From Pohlia nutans (Eukaryota; Streptophyta; Bryopsida; Bryales; Mniaceae), in NCBI GenBank assembly GCA_022496805.1, contig CM040094.1:16887501-16951500 (forward strand): DNA of 64,000 nt, read 5' to 3'. The notes below the pieces were generated by a model. That model was given only the letters and a program-made list of their open reading frames with translations, was not told where the DNA came from and did not search any database. Shown here piece after piece: positions 21,699 to 34,329 of the stretch (position 1 is the first letter of the stretch; each line of letters starts with the position of its first letter). The position numbers and the translations under genes are program-made.

Positions 21699-24600
21699 AT
21701 GGCTGTGGCAAATGTGATGCAGGCAAATCACAGGATGGCCACCCAGCTTTGTGTTAACCCTCTCCGCTTTGTGCCTCACCTTCTCGTTTCCAGCTCTCCA
21801 AAGCTTCGCTATGGATTCTCGCTTCGCAAACCAGGTGAGTTTGTTTTATTGTTCTGTTGTTCTTTGCATATTCTTAATTGTTGCAAAGTGCGCATTTCTG
21901 TGGTGACGGTGGATTCCGAATTAGGTCAGTGCTCTCTCTTCTCTTGCGCTTTGCTTTTTGTCAGAATTGGAATTGGCCATAAGTTGTAATATGAGGACAC
22001 CCATCTTACTGTTCATTTGACAACAGGATATGATTTGGATTCAATCAATAGTATGCCTGATTTCTTCAAAATATTTAATCCCTAAAGGACCAAGAAGCCC
22101 ATGTTGGGTCTCATGTTTTTTTAGCATTTTAGAGCAAGTCTTATATGGACTTTCTTTAGTTCAAATTTATTTGTGTTTTGACCAACATATACGATGTTCT
22201 TCATTGATTCTGATGATATAAAACTTGACCCCATCTGAATTGCATTGTTCACAATACAATCAATTAAATTTGTCATTTTGAAACCATGAATCCTTGGTCC
22301 TTTAGGGGTTAAACTCAAGATGGAAGAGGATGCGTGTCAAAGCTCTTGGATTCCTTGATTCTTCCTTGAATTAGAGCATTCCCGACTGCTATCCTCAAAT
22401 TTCTTGGTAAAAATCTTTAAAATCCTAAAACCCTAAAAACCCTAAAAATCCTAAAATCCTAAAATCCTAAAAATCATGGTCTTCTTCAATCACAGGGCTA
22501 TGTTGTCATGCGGCCGTGCTGTCAAGAGACGAGAAGACCCAGCTTCTCATGGGTGTCGAGAAAAGCCATGTGGACGATGTTGCACGCGTTTTAGAGCTGG
22601 TACAATTTCTCACATTTGCTCTATCTTAATTCGAAGTGACTTTGCTATGTGTTCTCTGTAAATTGGACCCCCTGCTGCAAATCATCATCTGTTTATGTGA
22701 AAATGACTTCAGTTTGACACGATTGACACTGCTGATCTTGTAGTATAGAACAAGAGCTTTAAAATGATGTATTGCAATCAGAAAACCAAGGTAAAATGAG
22801 AAAATGCAAAGTTCAGTGATGCAGATGGCCATATTGGGCTTTTAGGACGCTTAATTGGCACTTTTCTCAACAGGTGCCCTGCCACTACTACTCAAAAAAT
22901 ATCAAACATGCAAATCCAAAACATCTCCCCAATTTTTTTATGTTCCTGTTTCTTTTGTTTATTTTACAATTATTTTATTTAGTTTTCCTCTTTCTTTTGT
23001 TCCAATTTCGATGATGTGTTGTTTATTGTCATCACAACAACAGGCACGAAATGCAGCAGATAGATGGGAAGTTGCACATTCAGCGTTTCTCACGCCGCCA
23101 GTGTTGAACGATGCCCTCATGGCAGTACGCAAGTTGTCAGATGTGGGAGCTTTAATTTCTGGTGGCTATGCCCAGGTACTGTCTCTGTCAGGCATTTGAT
23201 GTAATTCCTCAATTCTCTTTTGCTGTCTAATTGTTGACATCACATTCTTTGGAGGTTCACTGCTGCACCCAAGAATCCAATTACCTTGTTCTGGTTCTAT
23301 CAAATGTTTATGTATGCCGGCATACTATCTTGCCATTAATAATATAATAGCAAAGAGCCAGTAGGAGTAGAAGATTGCTCAAGCTTAGAGAGCCAGTAGA
23401 AGAAAGGTTCAAGTTCAGAAACACAGTCAGTTATATCAAAATGTGATGTTGATTTTGATTCTCAAAGTAAAGGACGCTGGCTTTATAGGGATAAAGAATG
23501 TTATTGAATATGGCTGGAATCCAAGTCCATCATTTTTATGTTATCAAATGTTTACACAAAGATACCTTGCCATAGTAATAACATAGTAATGAGCCAGTTG
23601 GAGTTTTATGGGAGGAGAAGAATTGCCTTAGTAAAATCCAAGTTCAAAAAGCCACATTAGGAATTTAGGACCTCACTAATTTTTAACGATTTCCATGCGA
23701 AGTCCGATATTTCATGGGTTAGTGCATTTTCCGCACGGATTTTGCACAGATTTTGGGCTAATTTTGCACTAAATCTGCACGACTTCTACATCCACTCTTT
23801 TTGTTATTTAACAAAGTGCAGAATCCGTGCGGAATTAACGCAAAATCCATGTAGAATCTGTACAAATAATGTACAAACTCATGAAATATCAAATATTGCA
23901 CGGAAATCGTTTAAAATCCATGGGGTCCTAAATTCCTGATGCAGTTATGTCAAAATGCAATGTTCATTCTGATTCTCTAAACTAAAAGTGTGCAGACTAA
24001 AGAATGTTGTAAAGACTTAGTGTGGGGGTGATTCTCTTCATAATGTTGATAATATTGAGGTGGCTACATTGGGGTAGGCAGAGAGGTGCCGGCTTTCTGT
24101 TGGACATGTAGAGGCCATAGAAGCAGCCGGTGTTGAAGGAGGGGAAGCAGGTTACCCCGGAGCAGTTGCGGCTTTGAGGTTTGTGTGCTTTGTTTGATTT
24201 GAGCTCTATATATTTTTCTTTTTCTTTTTCCCAAAGTGTTTTTAGGTGTCCAATATGCAGGGATGGTTATGCAGAATTGTCAATATGGTGAAGGATAAGT
24301 GGCTTTCTGATCATGCACATGTTTGTAAACATAATCAGCGTCTCTGGAAATTTCATGTTTGAAACGGCCTCGCATGGGGATTTTCTCGGGTCTATCTTGG
24401 GCACCGGTGTCACCCGTGACAAAGTTGGCGACATTATCATGCAGGTATCTAAGTTTATAATCTTCTATTTTACTCCTACTCTTAGTTGTTTGCTACAAGC
24501 ACGGGGTAGAGTGAACAAGAGCAAGGTGAATTTGTACTTGTTATGAGATTCTCAATGACGATCATGACCTATGATTTTTCTTACTTTTAACCCCTAAAGG

Positions 24601-27311
24601 ACTAGGAAGCCCAAATTGGGCGTCATGTTTTTTTTAGCAGTTTTGAGTAGATTCTATGTGGACTTCCTTTTGTTCAAATTTGTTTGTTTTTTTACCAACA
24701 TATGCAGTGATCTTCACTGATTCTAATGCTATAAAATTCAGTCTCATCCGAATTATAACTTTCACAATACGATTAATTGAATTTGTCATTTTAAAACTAT
24801 GAACCCTTGGTCCTGTGGGGGTTAAAGCAGGGTTATAGTTGAATTAAATTGTTTTTTACAACATCAGAAAGTGACTCATGCGGAGGCCTCTATATTATCA
24901 TTGTGACTTTAAGGAAGATTCTGCTTCTGACATTTTCTAAAGTCCTTGAAACGATCTAATTTTACCTTTATTATCATATTGCTGATGATTTCGGCAGGGA
25001 GAGAGAGGAGCCCAGATTTTGGTGGTCCCTGAGCTTGTTGAGTTCTTTCAGTCATCACTGGTGCAGGTTTGTTCAAGCCTAGGTTTCTTTATTGTATAAT
25101 TTTTCTAGTATAAAATTACAGTTTTATGCTTGAATACTTCAGTAGTGCACGAACGGTCAACTTTGCGCATCCTACTGCTACATGTTATGTACAGTTGTCC
25201 CTCTCTTTTATTATGACATGTTTGGGAAGCCTAACTTCACCATGGATTAGGATTAGTCACAGAAATGACTTGTCACATGTGTATTGCTTAAAACAATAAT
25301 ATCGTCATATTAGAGTTATCCGTAAACTAAAGGGTTGAGTGGGCCTTAGTTTGACTAAAATTTGGAGAAACAAAAACTATTGAGAGAAGTTCTAGGAAAT
25401 CAAAAGAATGGGTTAGTGGGGACGGTCAAGGTATATATAGCGAGAATCTATTGCCAGAAAAGGGGTTAGCAATGACCTTCTTCATGTGTGAAGGTGAATA
25501 ATAGAAACTTGGGTGAGAAGTTTTTTAGCACTGATTTTGGTGCTTTCATAGTTTGTATCCACAGTTTTTTTTTAGTGCCCAACACATGTTCTTTTTTGAG
25601 GATTAATGTCACTATTCACTCAAACTATGGTCCACTCACCCACTTTTGAGGGACTTTATAGATAACTTTATTACGGAGTGACATTTTAAGACTGATTATT
25701 GATTCTTAAAATGTCCGTGCAGGTTCGTAATGTAGGAGTACAAACTACAGCTATACCGCTGAGTGCACTCCAAGTAAAAGCCCCCAGGTTAGCTTTTTGC
25801 AAGCTTTAATGTAAACCTCCTTTTATTTTAGTCCTGTCACTGGTTTTCTGACACTGGCTTTTGGTTTCAGAGTGGACACTTTCAAGTCAGTCGAGGCTTC
25901 GTTACGCGTTGATGCGTTGACTAGTGCTGGTTTTCGCATGTCTCGGTCCAAACTAGCTGACCTGATCAGGTGCGTAGTATTGATTCATTATATCACTTTT
26001 CTTACAACATTCTACACTAAAATTGCGATTTAGTGTCCTGAACACTATTTCTCAACACAGATACTATTTGACTTTTTGGAGAAATAGTGTCCCTGTAAAA
26101 TTTTAAATGATAAAACTCCAAGTAAACCTTCTGGATGTAGTGTTCCAATGACGAATGACAACTTTATTATATACTTTGCATGCCACTCTCGTCACCTAGA
26201 AGGAAGATGGCACTCTCAGTGGAAGTGGGAATGACCAGTGGCAAACTCCTATATATTGGAGGGACACTATTTCTCCTTACCTTTGAACAAACACATGTGG
26301 TAAAAGACATCAATTCTTGCTAAACACCAAAATTTTAGTGACAAGTGGCAAACTCCTATATACTGGAGGGACACTATTTCTCCTTACCTTTGAACAAACA
26401 CATGTGGTAAAAGACATCAATTCTTGCTGGACACTAAATCACGATTTTAGTGACAAGTGGCAAACTCCTATATACTAGAGGGACACTATTTCTCCTTACC
26501 TTTGAACAAACACATGTGGTAAAAGACATCAATTCTTGCTGGACACTAAATCACAATTTTAGTGTAGTTTTTGTGACTCACATGATGAGAATCATTTTGA
26601 AACAGTAAGTTATGGACACTATTTCTGGGTTCTGAACTCCAATTGTCGTTTGCGGTATTATGCAGTAGCGGAGAAGTGAGAGTGAACTGGAAAGAAGTAA
26701 CAAAGACTAGTCTTTCTTTGAAGACTGGGGATGTGGTCTCTGTACGTGGGAAAGGAAGGATACAGGTAACACTTGGCTTCAGTTTTGAGCTTTGTTTTCA
26801 TACGTGATGTAAGAAATAAGTTTTCCTTAGACTTGCATAACATTCTAGATAACCCTTTGAAATGGCATGAAAAAGGAATCCCGGACGCATGAGAAGGAAA
26901 TTTTTGACACCTTGTTTGAGCTCAATTTGAAAGCTCCTCAAGCCAATGAGCCATTGTCTTCATTTGTGAGGATGATCTGATTTGGTATATCTCTTTAGTT
27001 GGCATTGTTCTCCATAATGTTATGGGGGAATGGGACTTTTTCTCAATGTAATAGAGTGATCCTCAAAATTGAATTTGTGCAGATTGTTGACCCTAAGTCA
27101 ACCAAAAGGACAAGTTGATTTGATCATATTTAGTAAACAAAATGGGGGGAAAATCACAGGGATTTGGATTTTAAGGATACCTCTAATATCATTGAGCATT
27201 TTCAGTGTGTAGTTTCTCGGGAATGATTATTAATGGCATGCATTACAGGTGGGAGAAATCGTCATGACAAAGAAGGGGCGGTATGCGGTGGAGCTAACAC
27301 GCTACTTGTAG
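21699..27311 (+). CDS. S4-domain RNA-binding protein, chloroplast (YlmH-like / photosystem II S4 family)
   Basis: Likely binds RNA in the plastid, probably at or near the ribosome. Exons: 21699-21834, 22496-22599, 23044-23175, 24078-24178, 24339-24444, 24998-25066, 25723-25787, 25871-25969, 26666-26765, 27249-27311. All phases match, giving 975 nt and 324 residues. The first 45 residues are Ser/Arg-rich without acids, as in a transit peptide. The middle carries the YlmH-type motif HGDFLGSILGTG followed by a Arg-Asp-Lys and GDI segment; the S4 domain covers about residues 247-304 (SLRVDAL..., VRVNWKEV) and the protein ends ELTRYL. Plant homologues such as the Arabidopsis S4 protein I recall as At1g53120, and cyanobacterial relatives, have the same layout. 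Bacterial YlmH acts with ribosomes; a plastid role is inferred. An in-frame upstream ATG at 21654 would add 15 residues. The gene is divergent from the CRM gene and may share its promoter. Introns 1, 3, 5, 6 and 8 carry repeats. Confidence 0.9.
22079..22308 (+). mobile_element. TTAA MITE family 1, intron 1 of the S4 gene
   Basis: It begins TCCCTAAAGGACCAAGAAG and ends GGTCCTTTAGGGG with TTAA on both sides. Confidence 0.87.
22421..22476 (+). repeat. Degenerate telomere-like array (CCTAAAA units)
   Basis: A run of cctaaaa, ccctaaaa and tcctaaaa units ends about 20 bp before the acceptor of exon 2 in the S4 gene, so it sits where a branch point and pyrimidine tract are expected. Confidence 0.65.
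23659..23937. mobile_element. Inverted-repeat MITE (AGGAATTTAGGACC ends), intron 3 of the S4 gene
   Basis: The ends aggaatttaggacctca and tggggtcctaaattcct are inverted; the arms continue with aacgatttccatgc and catgaaatatc. It lies in the second copy of an imperfect tandem duplication of intron sequence (about 23296-23540 and 23541-24010). Confidence 0.75.
24591..24821 (+). mobile_element. TTAA MITE family 1, intron 5 of the S4 gene
   Basis: It begins CCCCTAAAGGACTAGGAAG and ends GGTCCTGTGGGGG, with TTAA on both sides. Confidence 0.85.
25313..25668. mobile_element. GAGTTAT-type Stowaway-like MITE, intron 6 of the S4 gene
   Basis: It begins GAGTTATCCGTAAACTAAAG and ends gggactttatagataactt between TA dinucleotides. 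Its interior (ttgactaaaatttggagaaa, ggtgaataatagaaactt) matches 49824-50252. Confidence 0.7.
26012..26567. mobile_element. MITE with an internal triplicated block, intron 8 of the S4 gene
   Basis: The ends ctacactaaaattgcgattt and aatcacaattttagtgtag are inverted. Inside, a block of about 107-112 bp (aagtggcaaactcctatata... to ...attttagt) repeats at 26233-26339, 26340-26451 and 26452-26563. Confidence 0.75.
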
Positions 27312-28433
27312 TGTAGGCAATGCTTTCAACTGCATGACAGAAAATGGTTGTGTGAAATGGGAATTCAATTTCTAGTTTTTGAAGGCGTACAACACCCACT
27401 TTCCACATTTACTTCCTCTTTGTAGACAGGTTTCAAAAAAATTTGACACCGTGTGGATGAGACTGAGATATCACCTTCTTTGATATCCACATTCTTCATT
27501 CTCATTCTAAACCCTAGGAGACAAACTCTAAAGAGATTGTATAGAAATGGGTACTTAGCATTCCTGGCGTTATGGTAATATTTCTCCCATCATCACTCTT
27601 GAACTTAAAGTTGTCTAAGAGCCAAGTTCCATGGGTTTGAGAAGTTGTCCATGGAAGTAGGCTAGAGGAGGGGAAAAGTAGAACTTGGGTTTGTCTCTGT
27701 CTCATACCTAACCATGAAGTTGTGCATGTTCCATGGACTTGCTTGAAGTGAAACATGAACATATTTAATCAGTAAGGGAGAAGTTGCCATGAAGTCTTGG
27801 GCTCGAGAACCTCTATACTTCATGACAACTTTTCCACCATTTCTTTCTCAAAAGCTCACTTGAAATCATGTCGAACTTGGTCCCCCAAAGTCCCTAAAAA
27901 CTTGTCTTTTAGTGAGACACTTAGCTCTAAGTCATTTTCCTCCAATACACGCAGTTTGACACCAAAATAGGACCTAGTTCCTCACAATCAAGTAGCATGA
28001 TACCAAAAAAGAATTTGCCTCGGAAATTTAAAGATGTTGGTAATTTCACATCAACGCTACATTTTTAAATGATACCACAGCCTTAAAATAGTTGAAAGTG
28101 TATTTTGTGTATAGAAGCTTACATAGAACTCACTAAAATGAAAATAAATAAATAAATAAATTCTTAATGTTAAAACAAAACACATACAATCTTTACAAAC
28201 ATTGAGAAACGGTAAATATGTAAGCTTTATTGTTTATCAATATTAATTGTAACAACAACTATTAAACTAGACATATTTTCAAATGGACATAGTTTCAAGT
28301 GTATCTTGTCCTTGATGCTGATTGTGAACAAAGTACTGTACTTCATATGATCAGGTACCTGACAATAAGCATCCTTCAATCAAAGTAGTACTCAATTTTT
28401 GAAATCAAAATGAAGAAACTGAAAACCAATAAG
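27312..28433. other. 3' flank of the S4 gene, no further feature seen
   Basis: About 1.1 kb follows the S4 stop codon. It holds the likely 3' UTR and only short chance frames; no repeat family or domain was recognised. Confidence 0.5.
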
Positions 28434-28437
28434 TTAA

Positions 28438-29345
28438 CCCCTAAAGGACCAGGACCGTATTCTCACCAAAAAACCATGAAAAATGCAGCATTTGGAAGTT
28501 GCAGAAGAAATCATATGTTTTTTATTTTTTTCATCATTTAACCGTAAGATCTAATACCCAACTTGAATTTTCATGTGAGCACAAAATTTGAGAGCAAAAT
28601 GACCATTAGATTCTTAGATTATAAGGATCAAAGTTGCAAAAGAAGATTTTTTGGGGTTCAATCCGATGACAAATTTAACTTTAGAAATTAATATCTTTTT
28701 TTGAATGGGTTAGAAATTCATTGAATGGCAAGGCCATGTTGACAATTGAGTTAAGTCTTCAAATATAAAATCTTGTAAGAAAAAAGCTCATATTAATTTT
28801 TTCATAAAACAATTACTAGAAGTGGGTACAAAGTGAAAGGAAAAAGAAAATCATTAATAAGTTTGACATGGAATTGTAAAATGTCAATCTTAACGGTGAG
28901 AATGTTGTACTTGGAAATCTTCACCCAGTGCCTTTTATTTCATTAAAAAATATTGAAAATTGAGTTTAGAAATGAGCTTCAAAGTTTTTTTTGTCCAAAC
29001 TGCCCAAAAAACATATCTCCTCATAACTTTTATCCCACTGCTCAAAATGAGTAGATTTAAAGCTTCATTTGTAGATAAAGATCAACCAATCATGAATCAA
29101 AAAAGAAATTTTGAAAAAGAGTAAAAAATAAAAAAATTCTTGCTGCCCGATCTCGCTTCAAAAACTTCAAATGCTTATAACTTTTGCAATACTTATCGGA
29201 ATGACATGAAACGAAGTGCGACATGTAGAGTGTAGTTTTTGGAAGCTACACTGAAATTTTCATTGAAATTTTTAAAAATATGAGGTCCCTGGAGGCTGCC
29301 CAAAAAGTGGAACGACCAATATATGGTCGCTCAAAAATTTAGGGG
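28438..29345. mobile_element. Long TTAA-flanked element (908 bp)
   Basis: It begins CCCCTAAAGGACCAGGACC and ends AAATTTAGGGG, with TTAA at 28434-28437 and 29346-29349. Only about 8 bp of the inverted ends match. The interior is AT-rich without a coding frame and differs from families 1 to 3. Confidence 0.6.
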
Positions 29346-29634
29346 TTAAAGAGGGGTATTTCCGTAAGTTTAACTTTTGATGCGCCTGTGTCCTTATAAT
29401 GAACGATGAACAGGTCGATGAGTGACATTACAGAGATATTGGATTGAAGCAGATTTTCCGACAACACGTATACTATTCGTGGAGTATCAATTTCTTCATT
29501 GATTTGGCTGACAAAGTTTGAGTGGTTGTGTACTTTAGGTGATATCGATTGTCTTCTCGTTGATGGATGATTGTAGAATTATTTTTCTTCTTGGTACTGG
29601 ATTTGTATTTTGTGGTAGTAACCATAGAAGTTAA

Positions 29635-29818
29635 CCCCTAAAGGACCAAGAAACCCAAAATGGGCTTCATCTACTTTTTAACGGTTTTGAGTAAGTCATA
29701 TTTAGACTTCCTCTTGTTAAAAAATTATTTGCTTTTTGACCAACACATGCAATGATCTTCACTAGTTCTGGTAATATAGAATTCAGTCCCTTCTGAATTA
29801 TTTTTTTCACAATATAGT
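29635..29818 (+). mobile_element. TTAA MITE family 1, truncated on the right
   Basis: It begins CCCCTAAAGGACCAAGAAAC after TTAA. The match ends at cacaatatag, where a GC-rich segment starts abruptly. Confidence 0.75.
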
Positions 29819-29829
29819 TTTCCGGGATC

Positions 29830-31470
29830 AATAGCCTCAACAAAGAGCAACGAACGAACAAAAGTTGAGGGCGCGGCACATTAAGTGCTACGGCAGCGAA
29901 GAAGGAGCAAGGAGTCTATCAGCAGCAACGGCGATTCAATTGGCAGGGCCGCGACTTCGGAGAAGAGTGGATATCGTGAGGGCGGCGATTTGAATCGGCA
30001 GCGGCAATCAACCAAGCCCGGATTTGAGATGCGATGTAGGACGAATAAGCTAGGGCGGAGTGCATCGGTCCCAGCCCTTGCGACTAATAGGGTGATATAG
30101 CAGAAAGACGGCATGACATTAGGGAGGGGTCAACTCCCACTTCCTTCTCCAATTCTTTGTGTAATTGTGAATGGGTGAAAGTAAGGTAAAGTGGAGCACT
30201 AATTTACACTATGAAGATCCAACAATGCAGGGTTCAAAAATGCATATTAAATTTGAAATTTTTGAATTCTTTTTTTCTAAAAAAGTAGTGTATGTATTGT
30301 TTTACAAAGTCAAACAATTTTTTGGAAAAAAAAATCTTCAAGTAAATTTTTATATGTCTATACAATTTGAAAAAGTAGCGCAAATTGAAAAAAAAATTGA
30401 TGACAATCGAGAAAGTTAGCAAGAAATAGGCTAAAAGTGCATTAAAATATTTTATTATTTAATTTCTTCTACATGGAGCCCTCAAAATCATCATGAACTT
30501 TAAGAACATTTAAAAAAAATCAAATTATAAATACTTAATGTCATCAAATTTGCGTTTAAAACCAGATTTAGACAATTTTTTTCAAACACTACTTTTAGTA
30601 AACTTTTTTAAAGATATTCTTTTGAAACTTTGGATTTAAGTATATAGATCATCAATAAAGGGTCCAATGAAAGGAAAAAAAAAAAACAAACAAAAAATAA
30701 TAGAGTTATCGTTAAAGTTGCCTTGAGTTTGATGAATATACAAAGAATTTTGCTTAACTATACTCTTATTTGTTCACCCTAAATAGTTAAAAGGTGTGGA
30801 AGATTTTGGTGGTCTATCATTATTAGGTGTGTAGGAGGTGTGTAAGAGCTCGGTGGTCTTCAAAAGTTTTCAAAAGTTTTTTAGCACCAAGAAAGGGGCT
30901 AAAGAATTTTTAAAAAAGTTTTGAAGACCACCAAGCTCTTACATACCTCTTACACACCTAATAATGATAAACCACCAAGATCTTCCACACCTTCTAACTA
31001 TTTGGAGTGAAGAAATAAGAGTACTATGATAAAGAAAAATTCATGGTATCTTCTTCGAAATTTGATGGACTTTGAAGATAACTCCAATTTAGTATAATTT
31101 TATAGCCTTTGACAAAAAATAGGATTTCAACATATTGACGCAACTTTTTGGTAAAAATACCATGCTTTCACCTGAATCCGATGACTAGGTGAGGCTAGAA
31201 GGGCTTAGTAGGAACTTTGTAGAACATTAATTGGAGATTTTAGTTACCAAATCTTTTGTGTGTGTATTTCATGAACTTCTCCAATTGTTGCTAAATAGAT
31301 AGTATGTGAGGCTTGTTTGTTGAAACTTGCATAATGTTGAGTAGATTTTGGTCCGGTGAGAGATATAGCACGGAAGCGCTATCTAATTTTTACCGGGCCA
31401 GTTTTGTACATGAGGGATAAATAGTAGTAAAAATAGGTTTTAGGCACGACGCGAAAGCGCTGCTCAAAAT
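29830..31470 (-). repeat. Repeat module C (inverted relative of modules A and B)
   Basis: It has a GC-rich patch (29830-30110), a gggaggggtcaactccc segment and, at 31340-31470, the pair tggtccggtgagag...cacggaagcgct and aggcacgacgcgaaagcgct. These correspond in reverse to module A at 35140-36600. The hairpin element at 30700-31088 lies inside. Confidence 0.45.
30700..31088. mobile_element. Long hairpin MITE
   Basis: The arms of about 180 bp are complementary almost throughout: ggtgtggaagattttggtgg against ccaccaagatcttccacacc, and agagttatc near the left end against gataactcc near the right. The loop is around 30885-30905. Confidence 0.75.
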
Positions 31471-31755
31471 TCTTTAATCTCATTGCATTTCCATGATTGT
31501 ATGAGACCATTGTGAATTTGGCGTGTTGTGGGGCTCATTGCTTGAAATAGTTCCAATTTGTGGAACTTGATGCTCATTTTAGGTCATCTTTGTATGCTGT
31601 AATTTTTGGATTATGGTGATTTTTGAGCATTTGAAAGTGTAAATGGTTCAATTTAACTCCGTCTTTTAGTACTAAAGTACCTATGGAAATCAAGATTGAT
31701 TGGGACAATTCCCTTACTTTTTAGGTCAATTCCTAGGTGATTTTGTATTTTGTAA

Positions 31756-32265
31756 TTTTTTTATGCAAATGTCAAAATTCCATTTGGGAGGCTTTATTTG
31801 CTAATTTAACCCTATTTGATGATACTTATTAACTAGGGTGGTTAATGAAAGTTCATCAGCCAATTTTGTAATGTTTGGAAATCGTTGAGATGCCTTGCAA
31901 GTGCTGTAATTCCCTTGTACTAATGTCAAAACCTTAGTTAAGACGTTTTGTTTGTTAATTTAACCAAATTTAATAGAATTTGAGTACATGTAGTGGATGA
32001 TTGTGAGTTCAATTTGTGATAGTTATTGCTTCGTTGAATATTGTGTATGTATAGTAATTGTCTTGTACAGGTGCCAAACCTCCATTTTGAATATTTTATT
32101 TGCTAATTTAACCAATTTAATAGTACATTGTATATAGAGTGATTAGTGCATGATTGTGAATTCAATTTGTGAAAATCATTATTTGTTTGAGTATTGTGTA
32201 TGTGCTGTGATTTCTTTTTATAAATTGACAACTCTCACATGAGTTACCCAATTGACTAATTGGAC
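31756..32265 (+). repeat. Imperfect tandem repeat of about 150 bp, three to four units
   Basis: Units start near 31756, 31905, 32055 and 32217. Each has a form of tgtaatt...gt.aaa-ct, then ttttg(c/t)taatttaacc and, later, gattgtgaattcaatttgtg. Confidence 0.6.
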
Positions 32266-32643
32266 TATATTAATAATCCTAAGTACTTAAAGCAATTTAG
32301 TAGCACTTCATGAGTCTTATTATTGTCACATAGTTTGTAGACGAGTTCATTGTTTGGAATTTATTTATCTCAATCCTCAACCAGCTATAAAGTCAAAGTA
32401 CTCATAATAAGAGTTTAGGTGAATTTTTTTATTTCTGAACTAAAGTCATCATAAATATATAACACGCGTATGCACCTTGTTTGTATCATCGATTGATAGA
32501 GTTTTAATTTAATTATATTATAGTTCAAACAAAATTAAATTATTATTGATCGGGTTTTAATTTCATTAGGCTTATAATAAGTTTATAAGTAGTTTAAGCC
32601 TTGAAGTTTCATTGCAAGTATCGCATGGGTGCACGTGCATTCA

Positions 32644-32980
32644 TGTTGGACCAAGTGCATGAATATAATATAGTCTACCCTTTTGAAAATTGAAAAACTG
32701 TTAAGCTCAGAAGTAATTATTCATTTTAATGTCTTCAACAGTTCAGACAACGAATCGTTTTCGTCGTCTGACTTGCTACATGTTCAGAAGCTCAAGGCGC
32801 TCTTTAAGAAGCGCTCAGTGCCATTGCAGGATTCCAACTGTAAGCCCGTAGAAGCTGGACACGAAATTTGTGAAAACCTGAAGACCGGAAAGAAGTTGAA
32901 ATACTAATATTTGATCAAGCTTAATGCTGGACCAAGCTTAATGTTGAACCAAATGCATGAATATGATATAGTCTTCCCTT
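32644..32980 (+). pseudogene. Exon-like gene fragment between direct repeats
   Basis: A 42-bp direct repeat (atgttggaccaagtgcatga... at 32644 and 32941) flanks an exon-like stretch. It starts after tcttcaacag at 32740 and is open to TAA at 32908. The encoded tail is Ser/Lys-rich (DLLHVQKLKALFKKRS...) and looks coding against its AT-rich surroundings. I do not recognise the parent gene. Capture by a transposon is inferred. Confidence 0.4.
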
Positions 32981-34171
32981 TACGGTGATGGTATGGTTGG
33001 GGTACCCAAAAAAGCTGTCTTCAAGACAATTGCACTATGTGCTGGTGTGTCAAACAAACATATTTTTTAATTTTAATAAAGTAAGACTTTATTAAATGTG
33101 ATTTTAGTTTTCTACACTTATAACGTATCAAGGAAAAAAATTTGATTACCATCAAAGATTTTTAAGTAATTTTATTTGATTTTTTAGTTGAAAAAGTAAG
33201 TTATGTCCCAATCACCTAGAATCCCTGAAATCAAGCAAATGGAATATCAAAAAAAAAAATTAATATTATTTTTGAATATGACCTACATCTAATTGTGTAG
33301 AGTGCAAAATAATTTATTTTATCATTAAAAAAATTAATGAATTGTGCACTATGTAGCTTGCAAATCCCAAAATTCAGCATTTTTTTACACATCTATGAAT
33401 GGATCCAAAAATTTAATTTTTTTAATATAAACTCTTTGATCATATACATTTTGATTCCATTGAGGTGCATGATTTATTTTTTTCATTTTAGGGTCTTTTT
33501 ACTTGATCAAAATGAGCAAATTAGGCAAACTTTGGAGGTTTTAAACAAAAATAACCTAATTAGTGTGTCCAAAAAGTGATACCCCAAGCTTATTATTGCC
33601 CTTTAAATTAATAACGACAATGTTATTACAAATAATAACACATAATACTCTATTTTTGCACTTGGTCAAGTACATTCAATTTCAAGAGCAATTCTAAAAT
33701 TTATGTAAATTTTTTTCTAAAAATAACAATTCTGTTGTTTTTCAAATCAAATAGGTATTTTTTAAGGCAAATGAGACTTTGGAAGTTCAACTTCGCAATG
33801 ATGATAAAATATTTATTTAATTTCATTTATTGTCGGCACAATTTTTTTAATAAATTAATATGTTCAAGTTAATTTTTTAATTGAAAATATTTATAAAATA
33901 TAAATGACTATATTGATTTTGTGTCGAAATAATTTAAAATTTTGATGAAAAATAATTTTATTTATTATTCCAAAATAATAAATGTAATTCGAACGACACT
34001 TGTTACAATTGAAATAGGAACAAAAATTATTTATCACCCAAGATCTAACCAAGACGGTGAAAATTTATTATGAAATAATATTTTCCCCAATATCACCTTC
34101 TCTAACAATTCATTAAGTCTAATAATACAAAACATTATGTATCAAAAGTTAGAAGATTTTATGCACAAGAC

Positions 34172-34322
34172 TCGATGCATAAGCCTCAATATAATAATGT
34201 TACAAACTATATGCACAAGATCCAATTTAGTAATGTCATAAGACTTTATATTTATGACTAAAATTCGTAAATGACTAATTAAAAATTCTCACTTTAAGTC
34301 TTACATACAATTCTTTAAATGT
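34172..34322 (+). repeat. 150-bp direct repeat, left copy
   Basis: It begins cgatgcataagcctcaatat and matches 41053-41202 almost completely; the similarity stops sharply on both sides. Confidence 0.7.
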
Positions 34323-34329
34323 GTATGAG

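Noticed and set aside
23742..23939. 65-codon frame in S4 intron 3
   Set aside because: It lies wholly inside the inverted-repeat MITE at 23659-23937.
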